The notes below the pieces were generated by a model. It saw only the letters and a program-made list of their open reading frames with translations. It was not told the origin of the DNA and made no database searches. The position numbers were made by a program, and so were the translations under genes. This document shows positions 24,286 through 26,114 of a stretch of DNA of 26,114 bases, in pieces (within the stretch, counting starts at the first letter, position 1; each line of letters opens with the position of its first letter). The stretch lies in contig CAYRYU010000102.1 of NCBI GenBank assembly GCA_964428355.1, positions 1 through 26,114 on the forward strand. Reading direction: 5' to 3'. The DNA comes from CAYRYU01 sp964428355. Its GTDB lineage: Bacteria > Muiribacteriota > Ozemobacteria > Ozemobacterales > Ozemobacteraceae.

Positions 24286-24936
24286 ATGAAACGCTCTTTC
24301 GTTCTGACGCTGGGGATCTTTTGTCTTCTTTTGAATGTTACTGCGGGTGCGGCTTTTGCCGCGGACTACGCGGTGGTCGGTCAAGGAAAGAACGGAATGT
24401 ACAAGGAGATCGTTTCCCCGGACGGAACGGATGTCACCCTCGAGCGCCACACGAAGATAATCGAAGCTGGTGGGATCTGTTTTGAGGGTGATCCCACCTT
24501 TACGATCAAGGGAACCTTTCAGGGAAATCTCCCCCTCGATCTTACGGTCGAATCGAGGGATGTCGTGGTCGAAGTCGAGGGAATCCAGGCGGTCGCCCAG
24601 GTCGATTACCTTGTTTCGGGAAAAATCGGCGCGGAAAAGATCTCAATTTCAATCATGGACGATCATCCGATCGTCGAAATCGAGGGTGGGCTCAAGGTCC
24701 AGGCTGGATTCCGCAAACAGATCAAGGAGATCGGCTGCACTTTCGAATCCGTCTCCGAATACCAGGACATGTGCGGAATGAAGATCGAAACCAATCGGTA
24801 CCATGTTCTCAACGGGCAGGGCGACACCTCTCTTCGCGTCGACAGCTTCCCGAAGGATGCCTTCTCCGTTTCCGGAAACGGTTCCACCAAGGTTCAGGCA
24901 CTTCTCGTCGTCCTCCGGCCCTTTCTTCTCCAGTAG
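24286..24936 (+). CDS. Exported protein of unknown function
   Basis: 216 residues from the ATG preceded by AGGGGAG; a frame extending to 24157 lacks a ribosome site. A signal peptide ends at AFA (about residue 25). The mature protein is beta-rich with alternating charged and hydrophobic residues, such as LDLTVESRDVVVEVEGI, ISISIMDDHPIVEIEGG and YHVLNGQGDTSLRVD. Three Cys (65, 151, 163) could make one disulfide. I do not recognise the family; a periplasmic beta-fold is likely, with no catalytic motif seen. It lies between a divergent membrane-protein gene and the LysM-M23 gene and has its own strong terminator, so it is probably monocistronic. The gap before it (24060-24285) shows no repeat, RNA gene or strong promoter to me. 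Confidence 0.7.
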   Translation: MKRSFVLTLGIFCLLLNVTAGAAFAADYAVVGQGKNGMYKEIVSPDGTDVTLERHTKIIEAGGICFEGDPTFTIKGTFQGNLPLDLTVESRDVVVEVEGIQAVAQVDYLVSGKIGAEKISISIMDDHPIVEIEGGLKVQAGFRKQIKEIGCTFESVSEYQDMCGMKIETNRYHVLNGQGDTSLRVDSFPKDAFSVSGNGSTKVQALLVVLRPFLLQ

Positions 24937-24975
24937 GTTCCGGTTCTCCCGAAACCTTTCCGAAAAAGGAACGCA

Positions 24976-25005
24976 GCCCCCTTCCGATTGGGGGCCGTTT
25001 TTTTT
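24976..25005 (+). terminator. Strong Rho-independent terminator
   Basis: GCCCCC (24976-24981) pairs perfectly with GGGGGC (24990-24995) across an eight-base loop, followed within two bases by eight T. It lies 40 bases after the stop of the unknown exported protein and separates it from the M23 gene. Confidence 0.88.
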
Positions 25006-25038
25006 CGGATGAAAACTTCCCCCCCCCGTTTCCAGTAG

Positions 25039-25044
25039 TATAAT
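25039..25044 (+). promoter_or_regulatory. Consensus -10 box of the LysM-M23 gene
   Basis: A perfect TATAAT lies 18 bases before the ATG, giving a very short leader of about 12 bases that still holds the GGGGG ribosome site. The upstream spacer is C-rich and no good -35 hexamer is seen. Confidence 0.45.
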
Positions 25045-25062
25045 TATAGAAATGGGGGCTGT

Positions 25063-26114
25063 ATGAAGATACTTTTCATTGTCTTGGGAGTGGCCTTTTG
25101 CCTTTCGCCGATTTTCGCCAACACTTTCGACGAGTCCGAAAAAGTTATCGGGGGAGGCCAGGGAGTTTCCACCGCACCTGAACCCGACAAGGTTGCTGAA
25201 CCGGTTTCGGAATCGGGAACCAGTCAGGAAGCTGCTTCCTCTCCCGGATCGAAGACCACGAAATATGTTGTTCAGCCCGGCGATTGTCTTTCTGCGATCG
25301 CGGAGAAATTGCTTGGGGATCCAAAACGTTTCTGGGAAATCGTGGACGCCAACAAGGAAAAGTATCCCTCCATTGCAAAGAACCCGAACCTGATCTTTCC
25401 GGGCTGGGAACTGACGATTCCAGGTGCCGACGGAGATTCCGGAAAAGCCTCCCTCCAGAACCCGATCGAAGGAACGGTTGAGGTAAACACCTCGCTCAAC
25501 GTCCGGACGGGCGTCTGGGGAAAAATCATCGGCAGCCTCCACAACGGGGACAAGATTTCGATCATCGGCCAGCAGGGCGACTGGCTCAAGATCCAGTACA
25601 ACGGGGGGACAGCCTTCGTGCACAAGAATTATGTCTCGACCCCGGGTTCTCCCGCCGGAAACACTCCGGTTCGTACCGCCGACGGAGATCCGGGAGATTA
25701 CGTCGCTCCCCCTTCGGGCGGCAACGGCCGGTTCGGTGCCCCCCCCTGCCAACCCATGCCTTCAAGAGCTTCATCGGAGTATGGCTGGAGGAACATTTTC
25801 GGAGGAAGGAGTTTCCACCACGGAATCGATCTTCCCGTCACTACCGGCACCCGCCTGAACGCTCTCGGTGACGGTGTTGTCACGGGAAAGGGTTACGAAT
25901 CGGGCGGAGGGAACTGGGTCAGGATCAGGTATGACAACGGTTATGAATCCTTCTATTGCCATCTCCGGAGCGTTGGGGTGAGCAATGGACAACGCGTCAG
26001 TATCGGCCAGGAGGTCGCCCGTTCCGACAACACCGGAACCCAGACCACCGGTGCGCACCTCCACATGCAACTCAAGAAAAACGGGGTCGAAATCAACCCG
26101 AGGAATGCCGCAGG
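25063..26114 (+). CDS. LysM-SH3b-M23 peptidoglycan endopeptidase (3' truncated by window)
   Basis: 350 codons are visible and the frame runs off the window. A signal peptide (about 1-19) is followed by an acidic, Ser-rich spacer, a LysM domain (about 67-120, YVVQPGDCLSAIAEKLLGD to GWELTIP), an SH3b domain (about 136-192), a linker and an M23 peptidase with His252, Asp256, His300, His332 and His334 in the expected positions. LysM binds the glycan strands and SH3b probably the peptide stems, targeting the zinc endopeptidase to the wall. It is a paralogue of the enzyme encoded at 19627: SH3b and M23 regions align almost without gaps, and 19 of 21 residues match around the start of the peptidase domain (208-228 there, 221-241 here). 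The other copy has a coiled coil where this has LysM. By comparison only about five residues are missing. Confidence 0.9.
   Translation, partial: MKILFIVLGVAFCLSPIFANTFDESEKVIGGGQGVSTAPEPDKVAEPVSESGTSQEAASSPGSKTTKYVVQPGDCLSAIAEKLLGDPKRFWEIVDANKEKYPSIAKNPNLIFPGWELTIPGADGDSGKASLQNPIEGTVEVNTSLNVRTGVWGKIIGSLHNGDKISIIGQQGDWLKIQYNGGTAFVHKNYVSTPGSPAGNTPVRTADGDPGDYVAPPSGGNGRFGAPPCQPMPSRASSEYGWRNIFGGRSFHHGIDLPVTTGTRLNALGDGVVTGKGYESGGGNWVRIRYDNGYESFYCHLRSVGVSNGQRVSIGQEVARSDNTGTQTTGAHLHMQLKKNGVEINPRNAA

Noticed and set aside
24649..25752. Long minus-strand open frame of 367 codons
   Set aside because: It runs antisense through a secreted-protein gene, a strong terminator and the LysM-M23 gene, all with clear signals; its translation has no recognisable domain and is Arg/Gly-biased.

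Overview
The window reads as chromosomal DNA of a GC-rich, diderm (Gram-negative-type) bacterium, probably from a poorly cultured lineage. Evidence for an outer membrane is a beta-barrel protein ending in Phe at the left edge, a lipoprotein with an LAGC lipobox, many proteins with Sec signal peptides, and cell-wall hydrolases. SH3b/M23 hydrolases, HEAT proteins, a zinc-ribbon/pilin-like protein and a MoxR operon occur together here. That mix would suit lineages such as Riflebacteria/Ozemobacteria or deltaproteobacterial-type groups, but this is a guess and the sequence does not settle it. I see no tRNA, rRNA, CRISPR array, transposase, integrase or phage gene. Coding density is high and no gap exceeds 300 bases; the largest are 19345-19626 and 24060-24285.

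Layout. (1) 1-780: 3' part of a YjbH-like outer-membrane barrel gene. (2) 923-3052: HEAT-repeat protein with a C-terminal membrane anchor. (3) 3235-4668, minus strand: an exported 2H-phosphoesterase-like protein and a Tyr-rich SH3b protein. (4) 4763-7506, plus strand: a D-serine dehydratase/D-threonine aldolase-family enzyme, a zinc-ribbon membrane protein with a pilin-like tail, and a SpoIIM/DUF95 membrane protein. (5) 7517-14412, minus strand: a tight six-gene MoxR operon in the order RDD, multi-pass HEAT-like membrane protein, DUF4129-like, DUF4350, MoxR, DUF58. (6) 14513-19344, plus strand: two dynamin-like GTPases overlapping by ATGA. (7) 19627-22351, plus strand: an envelope operon of SH3b-M23 endopeptidase, beta-propeller protein and FecR-like lipoprotein. 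(8) 22389-24059, minus strand: a membrane-anchored protein with duplicated beta-sandwich-like modules. (9) 24286-24936: unknown exported protein with a strong terminator. (10) 25063 to the edge: a LysM-SH3b-M23 paralogue of the enzyme in (7), cut by the window end.

The genes centre on the cell envelope. The MoxR ATPase with its DUF58 (von Willebrand A fold) partner and integral membrane proteins forms a chaperone-like membrane complex; SpoIIM, usually part of such clusters, sits tail-to-tail with it on the other strand. The GTPase pair diverges from the same intergenic region and may remodel membrane. The two M23 enzymes probably cut peptidoglycan cross-links. Three intergenic hairpins of one degenerate repeat family lie downstream of plus-strand genes, and two genes carry a TAGAAT box exactly six bases before the start codon, which suggests leaderless transcripts.
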